A stretch of 64,000 nucleotides of DNA from Eleusine coracana subsp. coracana (taxonomy: Eukaryota; Streptophyta; Magnoliopsida; Poales; Poaceae), in NCBI GenBank assembly GCA_032690845.1, contig CM064424.1, positions 35,343,462 to 35,407,461 on the forward strand, read 5' to 3'. Positions 22,526-33,941 of this stretch are shown piece by piece. The notes beneath the pieces are model-generated. The model was not told the DNA's origin. It ran no database searches and saw nothing but the letters and a program-made list of their open reading frames with translations. Position 1 is the first letter of the stretch. Every line of letters starts with the position of its first letter. The position numbers were made by a program, and so were the translations under genes.

Positions 22526-22696
22526 GTCGGGGCATTTCTCCAGCGAGAGCTAGAGGGCATGGGCAAAGCCAAACAGGAGGAAGAGGCTGGTGACGGCGCC
22601 TCCGACCACCCGAAGAAGAACAACAACAAGTCTCGGGGTGCACATGGCCCCGTCGTGGCCGCCGCCGACCGCAAACCACCGAGACCTGCGACAGGG
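22526..22696 (+). pseudogene. H gag, basic C-terminal fragment
   Basis: The gag frame resumes after the GTCGG duplication as GAFLQRELEGMGKAKQEEE..., then a Lys/Asn/Arg-rich stretch (HPKKNNNKSRG) and ...AADRKPPRPATG. It ends at the CAGGG duplication (22692-22696) of the CRM-like element and continues at 30528. The basic segment precedes the Cys/His box in this lineage. Confidence 0.75.
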
Positions 22697-23615
22697 TGAT
22701 GAGGACATCACTCCTAAGGATACATGCAACACACCTCCAATTCTGGACTTGCAAGGTCTAATGACCAGAGCTCGTGCACGACGACTAAATTTAGAGGTGA
22801 GCTCGTTCCTACATTCTTTATTATATGTTACTTTTGAGAATGGTTTGCTACCTAATGATTATATTGTAATTACAAACGATGGAGAGGATCAGGAGATGAT
22901 GGGAGAAGGACTTGGAGACGTGGAGGACCAACAAGGACGTGGAAGCCAAGGTGGAGGCCCAACCAAAACCGACTTCGAGTCTGTTTCGGGGCTCAGGACC
23001 AGTCTGCACTAAAATGAAGGCCCAGGACGCATACGAACTCGGATTTGGATGTTCTACATATGCACGGAAAGATAAGAAGAAGACCTTTCCAATGCCACCG
23101 GTCTCATATCAAAATTCATCCGGAGTCATCGGGAATCGTTGAAACAAGAGAGAGTCCAGAATCTGTTTCAGTGCTGCATCGCCTGTTTTTGGCCTTTGTG
23201 CTTTGTATCTAGTTGAGCCCAATTAGGGGCGCGTCCAGAGGGTCTTGCACGACCCTAGGGTCTTTATATACAGCCGCCGCTGCACTATTAGGGTTTGGGT
23301 TTTGCTTAGATTATTCTGTTCATAATAGCTTCGCCGTCATCACGGTTTGTGAGACCCCATCTTCGTGAGATTCATAATACATCTGCAACTGTTGCTTTCT
23401 TCTTTGTTCTTGCTTGTGTTCTTGATTCGTAGGGAGGGATTAGCCTTCTTGGCGAGGTCAATCGTTTTAGGACGGTTGATAACCAGAGGAGACGTCGGCT
23501 ACGATTGCAGGGTTTAAAACGTACTGTTCTGAAGCCGGATCGATTTGTGTGTCGCCTCTGACCAAATCAACGTATCCAGAACCTTTCGGAAGATCGGGAA
23601 CCCTTGTCCACATCA
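22697..23615 (+). repeat. 5' LTR of D1 (919 bp)
   Basis: TGATGAGGACATCAC...CCACATCA. It includes the C-terminal part of the pol reading frame in its first 230 bp (in the 5' copy only a fossil frame), a TTTATATA box at 23263-23270, and the R/U5 segment. It is followed by the PBS. Confidence 0.9.
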
Positions 23616-24841
23616 AGTGGTAATCAGAGCTTCAGGTGCACCGTCAGGTTCACACTACCCTTAGTTAATTTTGTTTTTGTGTTCATCCTATCATCCACAG
23701 AAAAGCCAAAAAAAAATTCCCCTAAGCCCATAACCACGTGTTTAGCCTTTGCATATTTCAATTTTAGAGTCTGTAGTGTTGAGTTTGTGCCCTAGTTCTT
23801 CTTTAGTCGCTGGTTTAGTTTGTGTTTTTGTCATCAGTAGTGTTTCCCTTGCAACCCTAGCCGCCATCCCCTTCACCATCCTTTGTTCTATCGGCTTTGT
23901 GTGCTAGGGTTGATTGATCGATACACCCACCCTAAACCCACCCTCAAACACCTCAGACCAATACCCACAAATTCCACTTTCCGCTGCATCCACGCCGCCA
24001 AAAAAAAAATCTTACCCGATTCCAAACCCGACCCCTAACCCGAGTCGGGTTTCTGGAAAACCGACTCCGACCCCCCCTTCGGTAAAATGGGCATAACTTT
24101 TCGCTCGTTTGTCCGTTTTGGCTGAAATTTTTACAGGAGATTCTTGACTCAAAGTTGAGCATACCCACACTCGGCTACGCCCTGTGTGCCCTTGTCAAAA
24201 AATTCAAAAAAAATCGGGAAGATAAAGAAAAAATTGATTTAAGTTTAAACCCGACATTTTCTGCAACTTCAAGATTTTCTGTAGGCCACATCCTACCTCT
24301 GTTTGAGCTGAAATTTTTTATGGATTCTCCCCCATTGTTGGTGAGTCGGAGAAAAATATCAAAAAAATAAAATAAAATAAAGAAATTTGGGATTTCTACT
24401 AGTGCCTGAAATTTGGGATTTCTAACCCCCTGAAATTTCTAGATTTGGCTATTTTGCACTTAGCCCCCTGTTATCGCCTGTGTGCCTTTGTCTCCTTGTT
24501 TCTACTTTGCTATCACTACTGTTCTAGGACATACTTAGACCAGCAGCTAGGGTCAAGTTACTTGGGCACTTATTCAGCTTTACTATCTGTTTTTGATTTG
24601 TGTTCCACTCACATATATATATTTGGCCTTCCTAGCTCTACATCTTTCTTCTGGACAGCACATAGGTTCTTTTGTGACCCTTGCAATCGTGGAACACACC
24701 TCCCTGGTATCCTTTGCTTTGCTTTTCAGAACTTTGCAAGAGCTTTGTAAGGAGTTTCCTTTTGCTGTGTTGAGAAGCACCACTGCTTAGTTGTTTTGTA
24801 GGGATAACTTTCACTGTTTGTTTCCTGTTTTGGTGTTTGTG
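23616..24841 (+). other. D1 primer-binding site and leader
   Basis: TGGTAATCAGAGC begins at 23619, an iMet-type PBS with one inserted A. The leader is about 1.2 kb, has no coding frame I accept and ends just before the gag ATG at 24842. Confidence 0.75.
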
Positions 24842-26290
24842 ATGGCAGGAAGTGACGACGGAGAGATGGCTTCCCCCTCACAATTTGCTGAGTGCGTGAG
24901 CCAAGAGCAGCTCCAGAAGGCTTTGCAGGCTGCTCAGAGTGATTTGGCAGAGACGATCACTAGAGCCGTTACTGATGCGGTCAGCAAGCTTCACATCGGA
25001 GAAAGCATCGAGTGGTTGGAGAAGCGGGTTTCTAAGTTAACCGATCAGGTTGTCGCGTTGGAGACCGCCCCCAAGACCAATGATATGAACACTAATAACC
25101 ACGACGTTGACGACGTCCATGATGAAAACACGTTGTATAAGGCTGATGGCACCGTGGATAGGTCAGCTACAAGGACCGCAAGATTACGATGTCGTTTGCA
25201 CCATAATACTCAAGGTATGGGTGGTTTCCATAACTACAATCGTCATCCACACGGTAACTATGCTCCAGATGACCCGTATGCTAAAATTAAGTTTTCAATT
25301 CCTTCATTTTCGGGTCAGTATAATGGTGATGTTTATCTTGATTGGGAGATGTCTGTAGAACAAAAATTTAATGCCCACCTTGTTCCTGAACAACATAGAG
25401 TTAGACAAGCTACTAGTGAGTTTAAAGACATTGCTATTGTTTGGTGGAGTGGTCTAGCTGCTGAAACTGATTTGCCTACTACTTGGGAAGAACTTAAGGT
25501 AGCAATGCGTGATCGTTTTGTTCCTCCTTCTTTTTATAGAGAGATTCGTAATAAACTGCAGCGTTTAGAACAAGGAGATAAAACTGTTTAGGAGTACTTT
25601 AGTGAGCTTCAGAAGGGTTTGATTCGTTGTGCCGTAGTTGAAAAAGTAGAGAATCAGATTTGTCGCTTTTATTCTGGTTTAAGAAAAGAAATTCAGGACA
25701 TTCTTGATTATAAAGAATATTATACCCTCACCCAGTGTTTCCAGTATGCTATGCTTGCAGAGAAAGAATCACAGGGACTTTTCCAGGCTTTTGAGGAGTA
25801 CAACAAGTCAAGGAACTCCTACCCCCCATACTCGACGGGGACTTCGGGGCTGCCCAGGCCATCTTTCTGGCCGCCCCCACCAGCAGATACCATGGGAACC
25901 AGTGTTGTTTCTGCAGCCCCAAGATCAGCCCCTGCACCTTCTATGCGCTCAGGTAAAACTTCTGTGCAGGTACCAGCTAGTAGTGCCTCCTCTGTTGCTT
26001 CGACGGGGCGCACTACAGGGATTCAGTGCCACCGCTGCCATGGACTTGGTCATGTGCAAAAAGATTGTCCAAGTAGGCGGGCATATGTGGCAACAGACGA
26101 TGGCGGTTACATGAGCACCTCCGACGTGGAGGATGAGGAGGAGGACGTCGCTGACACCAGCAGTGATCTTGTCCTTGGAGGCGGAGACACCACGGGATAC
26201 ATGAACATTATTGTTCAACGTGTCCTTAGTACTCAAGTTCATCAGCCCACGACGATGCAGCGCCACAACTTGTTCCAGATTGTCTTCATC
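24842..26290 (+). pseudogene. D1 gag with zinc knuckle, one in-frame stop
   Basis: I take the ATG at 24842 (MAGSDDGEMASPSQF) as start because the frame further upstream opens only at a non-ATG codon. A coiled-coil-like N terminus is followed by the gag core (FSIPSFSGQYNGDVYLDWE; WEELKVAMRDRFVPPSFYRE). A TAG at 25589-25591 interrupts GDKTV-EYFSELQ, after which the same frame goes on. The zinc knuckle CHRCHGLGHVQKDC lies near 26027-26068, followed by an acidic linker. Product: particle protein of the retrotransposon. The frame continues directly into protease, as one gag-pol polyprotein is usual in chromoviruses. Apart from the stop it looks intact. Confidence 0.85.
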
Positions 26291-28320
26291 ATCAAGAACC
26301 GCCGAGCACGTGTCATCATTGATAGAGGGAGCTGCAATAACTTGGTGAGTTCTGATGTGGTCAACAAGCTTGCTTTGACCACACGCCCACATCCACATCC
26401 GTACTATATTCAGTGGTTAAACGACTCTGGAAAAGCTAAGGTAATACAAACTTGCAGAGTTCCTTTTTCCATTGGTTCTTATATGGATTCTGTTGATTGT
26501 GATGTTGTACCCATGCAAGCATGTTCACTTTTATTGGGTAGACCTTGGGAATTTGATAATGATGCTGTACACCATGGTAGAAGTAATAAGTACACTTTTA
26601 TGCATAAAGGAACTAAAATTACTTTGTTACCAATGACCCCTGCTGAAATTGTACAAGCTGATTTAGAAAGAGCTGCTAGTTTGAAAAATAAAGGTCCTGA
26701 AATTCAACAACCTATTAATTCTAATTCTACACCTAGTAATGTTAATGATTCTTCAAGTTCTAAGGGTGCTGGAATTAAATTACAAGGTCGTTCATGTCTT
26801 GCAACAAAATCTGAGCTTGCTGAAATTTCTGATAAAGATGATATTTGCTATGCTTTGATATGCAAAGAAGCTTTGTTTTCACTTAATGATATTCCTTCTA
26901 GTGCTTTGTCTCCTACTGTCACTAACCTTTTGCAGGAGTATGAGGATGTTTTTCTAGCTGAGATACCCCCTGGATTGCCACCTTTGAGAGGAATTGAGCA
27001 TCAAATTGATTTGATTCCGGGTGCTACTTTGCCAAACCGTGCTGCTTATAGGACCAACCCTGAGGAGACTAAGGAGATACACGGACAAGTTCAAGACCTT
27101 GTGGATCGTGGGTATGTTCGTCAATCACTTAGTCCTTGTGCTGTCCCTGTACTTTTGGTTCCTAAGAAAGATGGTACTTGGCGTATGTGTGTAGATTATA
27201 GAGCCATTAATAATATTACTATTAGGTATCGTCATCCTATTCCTAGGCTAGAAGACATGCTTGATGAGTTATGTGGTGCTATAATTTTCACTAAAATTGA
27301 TTTGCGTAGTGGCTACCATCAAATTAGAATGAAACATGGAGACGAATGGAAAACAGCTTTCAAAACCAAATTTGGATTATATGAGTGGTTACGAATGGAA
27401 AACAGCTTTCAAAACCAAATTTGGATTATATGAGTGGTTAGTAATGCCTTTTGGTTTAACTAATGCACCTAGTACTTTCATGCGCTTGATGAATGAGGTT
27501 TTAAGAGCTTTCATTGGCAAATTTGTGGTAGTTTACTTTGATGATATATTGATTTATAGCAAATCCATAGATGAACATATGCGTCATTTGCATGCTGTTT
27601 TTGGTGCTTTACGAGATTCACGTTTATTTGGTAACCTTGAGAAGTGCACCTTTTGCACGGATCGAGTCTCTTTTCTTGGCTATGTTGTGACCCCATAGGG
27701 AATTGAGGTGGATGAGGCGAAGATTGAAGCCATAAAGAGCTGGCCTGTACCAAAAACTATCACACAGGTGAGGAGTTTTCTTGGTCTTGCAGGTTTCTAC
27801 CACCGCTTTGTCAAAGATTTCAGCACCATTGCTGCACCTTTGCATGAGTTGACAAAGAAGGGCATTGATTTCCATTGGGGTAAGGTACATCATGAGTCTT
27901 TTGATGCTTTGAAGGATAAACTTACACATGCACCATTGCTGCAATTACCTAATTTTGATAAGATTTTTGAGCTTGAATGTGATGCTAGTGGTATAGGCAT
28001 TGGTGGTGTTTTGATGCAAGATAGTAAACCTGTTGCATACTTTAGTGAGAAAATTACTGGGCCTTTTTTGAATTACTCCACGTATGATAAGGAATTGTAT
28101 GGACTTATACGTTGTTTAGAGACATGGCGTCATTATTTGTTGCCCAGAGAATTTGTTATTCATTCTGATCATGAATCACTTAAGTATATTCGTTCTCAAT
28201 GTAATTTGAACTGTAGACATGCTAAATGGATTGAGTTTATTGAGTCTTTTCCTTACATTATTAAACATAAGAAAGGGAAGGATAATATGATCGCTGATGC
28301 TTTATCTAGGCGCTATACTT
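26291..28320 (+). pseudogene. D1 protease, reverse transcriptase and RNase H, frameshifted
   Basis: The protease has IIDRGSCNNLV near 26318, where the usual catalytic triplet is DGGS or DTGA-like, so the active site is altered. RT blocks follow: VPKKDGTWRMCVDYRAIN, FTKIDLRSGYHQIRM, MPFGLTNAPSTF and the catalytic VVYFDDILIYSK (near 27530). A 49-bp tandem duplication (27343-27440) shifts the frame in RT, and a TAG at 27696-27698 ends the next frame at TP-GIEVDE. RNase H follows in the same frame as the TAG: ECDASGIGIGGVLM, YDKELYGL and HSDHESLKYI. It would copy the RNA into cDNA; with these breaks it cannot. Confidence 0.85.
27343..27440 (+). repeat. 49-bp tandem duplication in D1 RT
   Basis: The unit 27343-27391 is repeated exactly at 27392-27440 (it opens CGAATGGAAAACAGC and closes GAGTGGTTA). 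As 49 is not a multiple of three, it adds one codon-phase step and breaks the RT frame just before the MPFGLTNAP block. Confidence 0.95.
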
Positions 28321-29840
28321 TATTGTCTCAACTTGATTGTAGAATTTTTGGACTTGAGGCAATTAAAGAACAATATGCTGCTGATGTTGATTTTAAAGAT
28401 GTATTGCTGCATTGTAAAGAAGGTCGTGCATGGAACAAATTTGTGTTGACTGATGGCTTCTTGTTTAGAGTTAACCGCCTATGCATTCCAGTTGGTTCTG
28501 TTCGTCTTTTGTTGTTACAGGAGGCGCATGGAGGTGGATTGATGGGTCATTTTGGTGCCAAGAAGACGGAGGATATTTTGGCCACACACTTCTTTTGGCC
28601 AAGGATGAGGAAAAATGCTGAGCGTTTTATTGCTCGCTGCACTACATGTCAAAAAGCTAAGTCTCGCTTGAATCCACATGGTTTATACATGCCACTTCCT
28701 GTTCCTTCTATTCCTTGGGCGGATATTTCTATGGACTTTGTTTTAGGACTGCCTTGGACTAAGAGGGGGAGTGATAGTATTTTTGTTGTTGTGGATAGAT
28801 TTTCTAAGATGGCACACTTTATACCATGTCATAAGACTGATGATGCTAGTTATATTGCTGATATCTTTTTCAAAGAAATTGTTCGTTTGCATGGTATGCC
28901 TTCTACTATTGTTTCAGATCGTGATGCAAAATTCTTGAGTCACTTTTGGCGCATGCTTTGGAATAAGTTGGGTACAAAGTTGTTGTTTTCTACCACTTGT
29001 CACCCACAAACTGATGGACAAACTGAGGTGGTGAACCGCACTTTGGGTACTATGTTGAGAGCTATTTTGAAGAAAAATTTGAAGCAATGGGAAGAATATT
29101 TGCCTCATGTTGAGTTTGCATATAATCGGGCAACACATTCTACTATCAAGGTAAGTCCTTTCAAGGTAGTGTATGGTTTTGATCCCCGTACTCCACTTGA
29201 TATACTTCCTTTACCTATTCATGAGAGAGTTCATGTTGATGCTACGGAGCGTGCTGAATTTATTTTGAAAATGCATGAGACCACTAGACTTAGCATTGAA
29301 AAGATGAATGAAAAGTATAAAATTGCTGGTAGTAAAGGTAGAAAAGAAGTAAAACTTGATGTAGGAGATTTAGTATGGTTACACTTGAGAAAGGATAGAT
29401 TTCCAGATTTGAGAAAGTCTAAATTAATGCCTAGAGCTGATGGTCCTTTCAAAATAATTGAGAAGATTAATGATAATGCATACAAACTTGAGTTGCCTCC
29501 CGAGTTCGGGGTTAGTCCTACTTTTAACATTTCAGATTTGAAACCATACTTGGGAGAAGAGAATGAGCTTGAGTCGCGGACGACTCCAGTTCAAGAGGGG
29601 GAGGATGATGAGGACATCACTCCTAAGGATACATACAACACTCCTCCAATTCTGGACTTGCAAGGTCCAATGACCAGAGCTCGTGCACGACGACTAAATT
29701 TAGAGGTGAGCTCGTTCCTATATTCTTCATTATATGTCACTTTTGAGAATGGTTTGCTACCTAATGATTATATTGTAATTAGGAACCATGGAGAGGATCA
29801 GGAGATGATGGGAGAAGCACTTGGAGACTTGGAGGACTAG
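28321..29840 (+). pseudogene. D1 integrase with C terminus encoded inside the 3' LTR
   Basis: HHCC zinc domain (HGGGLMGHFG ... RCTTCQKAKSR, about 28527-28660) is followed by the core: D in MDFVLGLP (near 28734), D in SDRDAKF (near 28919) and E in DGQTEVVNR (near 29025). The C-terminal region includes KLDVGDLVWLHLRKDRF and a GPFKII...LELPPEFGVSPTFNISDLKPY segment, the usual site of a chromodomain-like tail. The frame crosses the PPT and the LTR boundary at 29606 and ends at 29840, so the last ~78 residues come from the LTR. This stretch from 27708 on has no stop. It would insert cDNA in the nucleus; the LTR-encoded tail in CRM elements has been linked to targeting. Confidence 0.85.
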
Positions 29841-30527
29841 CAAGGACGTGGAAGCCAAGGTGCAGGCCCAACCAAAACCGACTTCGAGTCTGTTTCGGGG
29901 CTCAGGACCAGTCTGCACTAAAATAGAGGCCCAGGACGCATACGAACTCGGATTTGGATGTTCTACATATGCACGGAAATATAAGAAGAAGACCTTTCCA
30001 ATGCTACCGGTCTCATATCAAAATTCATCCGGAGTCATCAGGAATCGTCGAAACAAGAGAGAGTCCAGAATCTGTTTCAGTGCTGCATCGCCTGTTTTTG
30101 GCCTTTGGGCTTTGTATCTAGTTGAGCCTAATTAGGGGCATGTCCAGAGGGTCTTGCATGACCCTAGGGTCTTTATATACAGCCGCCGCTGCACTATTAG
30201 GGTTTGGGTTTTGCTTAGATTATTCTGTTCATAACAGTTTCGCCGTCATCACGGTTTGTGAGACCCCAACTTCGTGAGATTCATAATACATCTGCAATTG
30301 TGTTGCTTTCTTCTTTGTTCTTGCTTGTGTTCTTGATTCGTAGGCAGGGATTAGCCTTCTCGGCGAGGTCAATCATTTTAGGACGGTTGATAACCAGAGG
30401 AGACATCGTGCTGCGATTGCGGGGTTTAGAACGTGTTGTTCTCAAGCCGGATCGATTTGTGTGTCGCCTCCGACCAAATCAACGTATCCAGAACCTTTCG
30501 GAAGATCGAAAACCCTTGTCCACATCA
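29606..30527 (+). repeat. 3' LTR of D1 (922 bp)
   Basis: Begins TGATGAGG directly after the purine tract AAGAGGGGGAGGA and ends ...CCACATCA before the CAGGG duplication. TTTATATA box at 30172-30179. It matches the 5' LTR closely, with scattered single-base changes. Confidence 0.9.
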
Positions 30528-31314
30528 CAGGGGAGGCTCCGAACCACTTCGAGAAGAAGTGGAACGGCCCATGCCCAAACCATGGGTTTCCTATCAAGCA
30601 CCTCCTCAAGGACTACTCCACGATGAAGAAATTCCTCCGAGGGGAAGCCAAGAAAGGAGACGCGGGGATGGCGCCAGGACCTGAGGCACAGGACCCCACG
30701 GACAACAATGACAACGACGAGCAAGGGGGGCCAGTCTTCCCTGATCCCAAGGCCTGCCACATGATCTTCATGGGACCCGAATCCCGGGGAAGCCGCCGCA
30801 CCGCAAAGATCAAGTAGCGCATGGTCTTCACGGTAGAGCCCGCCACCCTGGCCTTCCTCAAATGGTCAGACTCACCAATCACCTTCGATCGGTTGGACCA
30901 CCCTCAACACATCCCACGGTCGGGTCGATACCCACTCGTGGTCGACCCTATCATCATGGAAGTTCAGCTCTCCAAGGTGATCATGGACGACAGGAGCTGC
31001 ATCAATATCCTGTATGGTGACACGCTTGATCTACTCGGCATCGACTGGTCACGCCTCCATCCGCTGGGCGCACCCTTCCATGGGATTGTCCCGAGACGGT
31101 AGGCCACGCCTCTTGGGTGGATCAGCCTCCCCGTTACCTTCGGCACCCTGTCCAATTTGCGGACCGAGACCCTCATCTTCGAGGTCGCTGACTTCCCGGG
31201 AGTGTACCACGCCCTCCTGGGACGCCCGTGTTATGCCAAGTTCATGACAGTCCCCAACTACACCTACCTCAAGCTCAAGATGCTGGGACCCAATGGGGTC
31301 ATCACCATCAACGC
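30528..31314 (+). pseudogene. H gag C terminus and aspartic protease
   Basis: After the CAGGG duplication the frame reads GEAPNHFEKKWNGPCPNHGFPIKHLLKDYSTMKKFL, the pre-protease Cys/His region of Tat elements. A TAG at 30815-30817 and another at 31100-31102 interrupt one frame that is otherwise open throughout. The protease block is VDPIIMEVQLSKVIMDDRSCINILY (about 30940-31010); relatives have DGGS in place of DDRS, so the catalytic motif is damaged. It ends ...GPNGVITINA at 31314, where the solo LTR D2 is inserted. Confidence 0.85.
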
Positions 31315-32236
31315 TGATGAGGACATCACTCCTAAGGATACATGCAACACTCCTCCAATTCTGGACTTGCAAGGTCCAATGACTAGAGCTCGTGCACGAC
31401 GACTAAATTTAGAAGTGAGCTCGTTGCTAAGTTCTTCATTATATGTCACTTTTGAGAATGGTTTGCTACCTAATGATTATATTATAATTAGGAACGATGG
31501 AGAGGACCAGGAGATAATGGGAGAAGGACTTGGAGATGTGGAGGACCAGCAAGGACGTGGAAGCCAAGGTGGAGGCCCAACCAAAACTAACTTCGAGTCT
31601 GTTTCAGGGCTCAAGACCAGTGTGCACTAAAATGGAGGCCCAGGATGCATACGGACTCGGATTTTGACGTTCTACATATACACGGAAAGATAAGAAGAAG
31701 ACCTTTCCAATGCCACCGGTATCATATCAAAATTCGTCCGGTGTCATCAGGAATGGTCGAAACAAGAGAGGGTCCAGAATCTGTTTTGGTGCTGCGACGC
31801 CTGTTTTTGGCCTTTGGGCTTTGTATCTAGTTGAGCCCAATTAGGGGCGCGTCCAGAGGGTCTTGCACGACCCTAGGGTCTTCATATACAGCTGCCACTG
31901 CACCATTAGGGTTTGGGTTTTGCTTAGATTATTCTGTTCATAAAAGTTTCGCCATCATCACAGTTTGTGAGACCCCAACTTTGTGAGATTCATAATACAT
32001 CTGCAATTGTATTGCCTTCTTCTTTGTTCTTGCTTGTGTTCTTGATTCGCAGACATGGATTAGCCTTCTTGGTGAGGTCAATCATTTTAGGACGATTGAT
32101 AACCAGAGGAGACGTCATGCTGCGATTGCGGGGTTTAGAACGTGCTGTTCTGAAGCCGGATCGATTTATGTGTCGCCTCCAACCAAATCAATATATCCAG
32201 AACCTTTCGAAAGATCGGGAACCCTTGTCTACATCA
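31315..32236 (+). mobile_element. Solo LTR of the CRM-like family (D2)
   Basis: A complete 922-bp LTR (TGATGAGG...CTACATCA) flanked by the exact duplication AACGC (31310-31314 and 32237-32241), with no PBS or internal sequence. It arose from a full element by LTR-LTR recombination. The frame for the pol C terminus within its first 230 bp is a relic of the family's LTR-encoded tail. Confidence 0.95.
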
Positions 32237-33770
32237 AACGCGTACCTCCAGCGAGCCTTCCAGTGAATAATGGAGAACGGTGATTTCGCCGTGGTGGCGA
32301 TGGCATCCGAGGAGCTCGAGGCCATGCGAACTCGCCTCGACGAGTGGACCCCTAACACCAGCCACGAGAATGCCTCCTTCAAGCCCGCGGAGGACACCAA
32401 AGAGGTGAGGATCAGCCCCGATGGAGGCGAGGGAAAGACGGTGAGGGTGGGGTCCACCCTCACTCCCAAATTGGAAAGCACGCTCGTTGACTTCCTTCGC
32501 GCCAACGCCGATGTTTTCACGTGGAGGCCCTCGGATATGCCCGGTATACTGAGGGAGGTCACCGAGCACTCCTTGAACATCAGGCTAGGCTCCAGACCGG
32601 TGAAGCAGCGTCTGCGCCGCTTCGACGAGGAGAAGCGCAGACCAATTGGCGAGGAGATCACAAAGTTTAAAGCGGTCGGTTTCATCACGGATGTGTATCA
32701 CCCTGAATAGTTAGCTAATCTTGTCCATGTAAAAAAAGAAGAATGGGATATGGAGAATGTGGGTTCTATATAAGCCTGAACAAGGCATGTCCGAAGGACC
32801 CTTTTCCTTTGCCACGCATAGACCAGATATTTGACTCAACGGCGGGGTGTGAAACCCTCTATTTTCTGGACACTTACTCGGGATATCACCAGATTGCGAT
32901 GAAAGAATCCAACCAACTCGCGACATCTTTCATCACCCTGTTTAGTTCTTACTGCTATGTAACTATGCCTTATGGGCTCAAGAACACCGGCGCGACCTTC
33001 CAACGTTGTATGCAATGGTGCTTCGATCATTTGATCAGCCACATGGGCGAGGCCTACACGGACGACATCATCATTAAGACGCAAAAGGCAGACATCCTCG
33101 TGGCCGACCTTGAGCGAGTCTTCGCAAAGCTTCACGCGAACAAAGTCAAGCTAAACCCCGAGAAGTGTGTCTTCGGGGTCCCGAGAGGGATGGTTCTCGG
33201 GTTCATCATCTCTGAACGGGGCATCGAGGCCAATCCCAAAAAGATCTCTACGATCGAACAGATGGGCCCAGTTCAAAACCTTAAGGGGTTGCAACGTCTC
33301 ACAGGTTGCCTGGCGACACTCAGCCGTTTTATCTCCTGCCTCAGCAAGAGAGTGCTTCCACTGTACAGGCTCCTGAAGAAGTCTGACCACTTCGAATGGA
33401 CACCTGATGTGCAGTCGGCTCTTGATGACGTCATGCGTATACTAAGCAACACCTCGGTGCTGACACCCCCGACCCCGGGTGAGGCGTTGTTGTTGTACAT
33501 AGCGGCAACAACCCAAGTCGTGAGCTCGGCGCTTGTGGTCGAGCGGGAAAGAGAAGGCCACGCTCTAAAGGTTCAGCACCTCGTCTACTACGTCAGTGAA
33601 GTCCTGTCAGATTCGAAGACCCGATACCCCCAGATCCTCAAGATCCTCTATGCGGTCATGGTGGCTAGATGCAAGCTCCGCCACTACTTCGACTCCCATC
33701 CGATATACATTATGAGTTCCTTTCCCCTCCAAGAAATTATACAGAATAGGGACTCGGCGGGCAAGGTAGC
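32237..33770 (+). pseudogene. H reverse transcriptase and RNase H
   Basis: Resumes as NAYLQRAFQ, then the PR-RT linker with FLRANADVFTWRPSDMPGI. The frame is open to a TAG at 32708-32710, then shifts at an A-run (AAAAAAAGAAGAA near 32732). In the new frame RT reads LNKACPKDPFPLPRIDQ, FLDTYSGYHQIAM, MPYGLKNTGATFQR and the catalytic YTDDIIIKTQ (about 33055-33085). RNase H shows LYIAATTQVVSSALV, YYVSEVLSDSKTRY and ends NRDSAGKVA. About 100 codons between this point and the resumption at 58423 are missing, so the E insertion or its aftermath removed some of H. Confidence 0.85.
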
Positions 33771-33804
33771 TTGTTCCATGACAATGGCGCCAAAAAAGGT
33801 AGCT

Positions 33805-33941
33805 TGTTGGTCGTAGTTACACACCCACTTATATACCGCAAGAGGACTCGTGTGATGATTCTAATATTCTACAAGACATGGTGATTTCGTTCACCCCGGC
33901 TGTCACTACAGAGGTTATTAGCTCCCCACGGGTTTCTTGCA
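33805..33941 (-). repeat. Low-coordinate LTR of E, internally deleted
   Basis: On the minus strand it opens TGCAAGAAACC and closes ...CGACCAACA, matching 57915-57548 at both ends but lacking about 231 bp in the middle (break after AGAGGAC in plus orientation near 33846). It keeps the TATATAA box (33829-33835 in plus coordinates). Past its end, 33804-33774, the leader with a PBS-like GGCGCCATTGTCATGGAAC follows, which a normal 3' LTR would not have. Confidence 0.65.

Larger units (their letters stand above)
22697..30527 (+). mobile_element. CRM-like Ty3/gypsy chromovirus, full length (D1)
   Basis: 7831 bp, bounded by LTRs of 919 and 922 bp (TGATGAGG...CCACATCA) and by the exact duplication CAGGG (22692-22696 and 30528-30532). 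It has a PBS, a PPT (AAGAGGGGGAGGA, 29593-29605) and a single gag-pol frame with three defects. Domain order gag-PR-RT-RNase H-IN is Ty3/gypsy, and the gag sequence and the reading frame that runs on into the 3' LTR (GPMTRARARRL...) fit the CRM lineage. Two relatives are in the window: a solo LTR (31315-32236) and a 3' part (61938-64000). CRM elements favour centromeric and pericentromeric DNA, so the locus may be near a centromere; that is inference. Confidence 0.85.
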
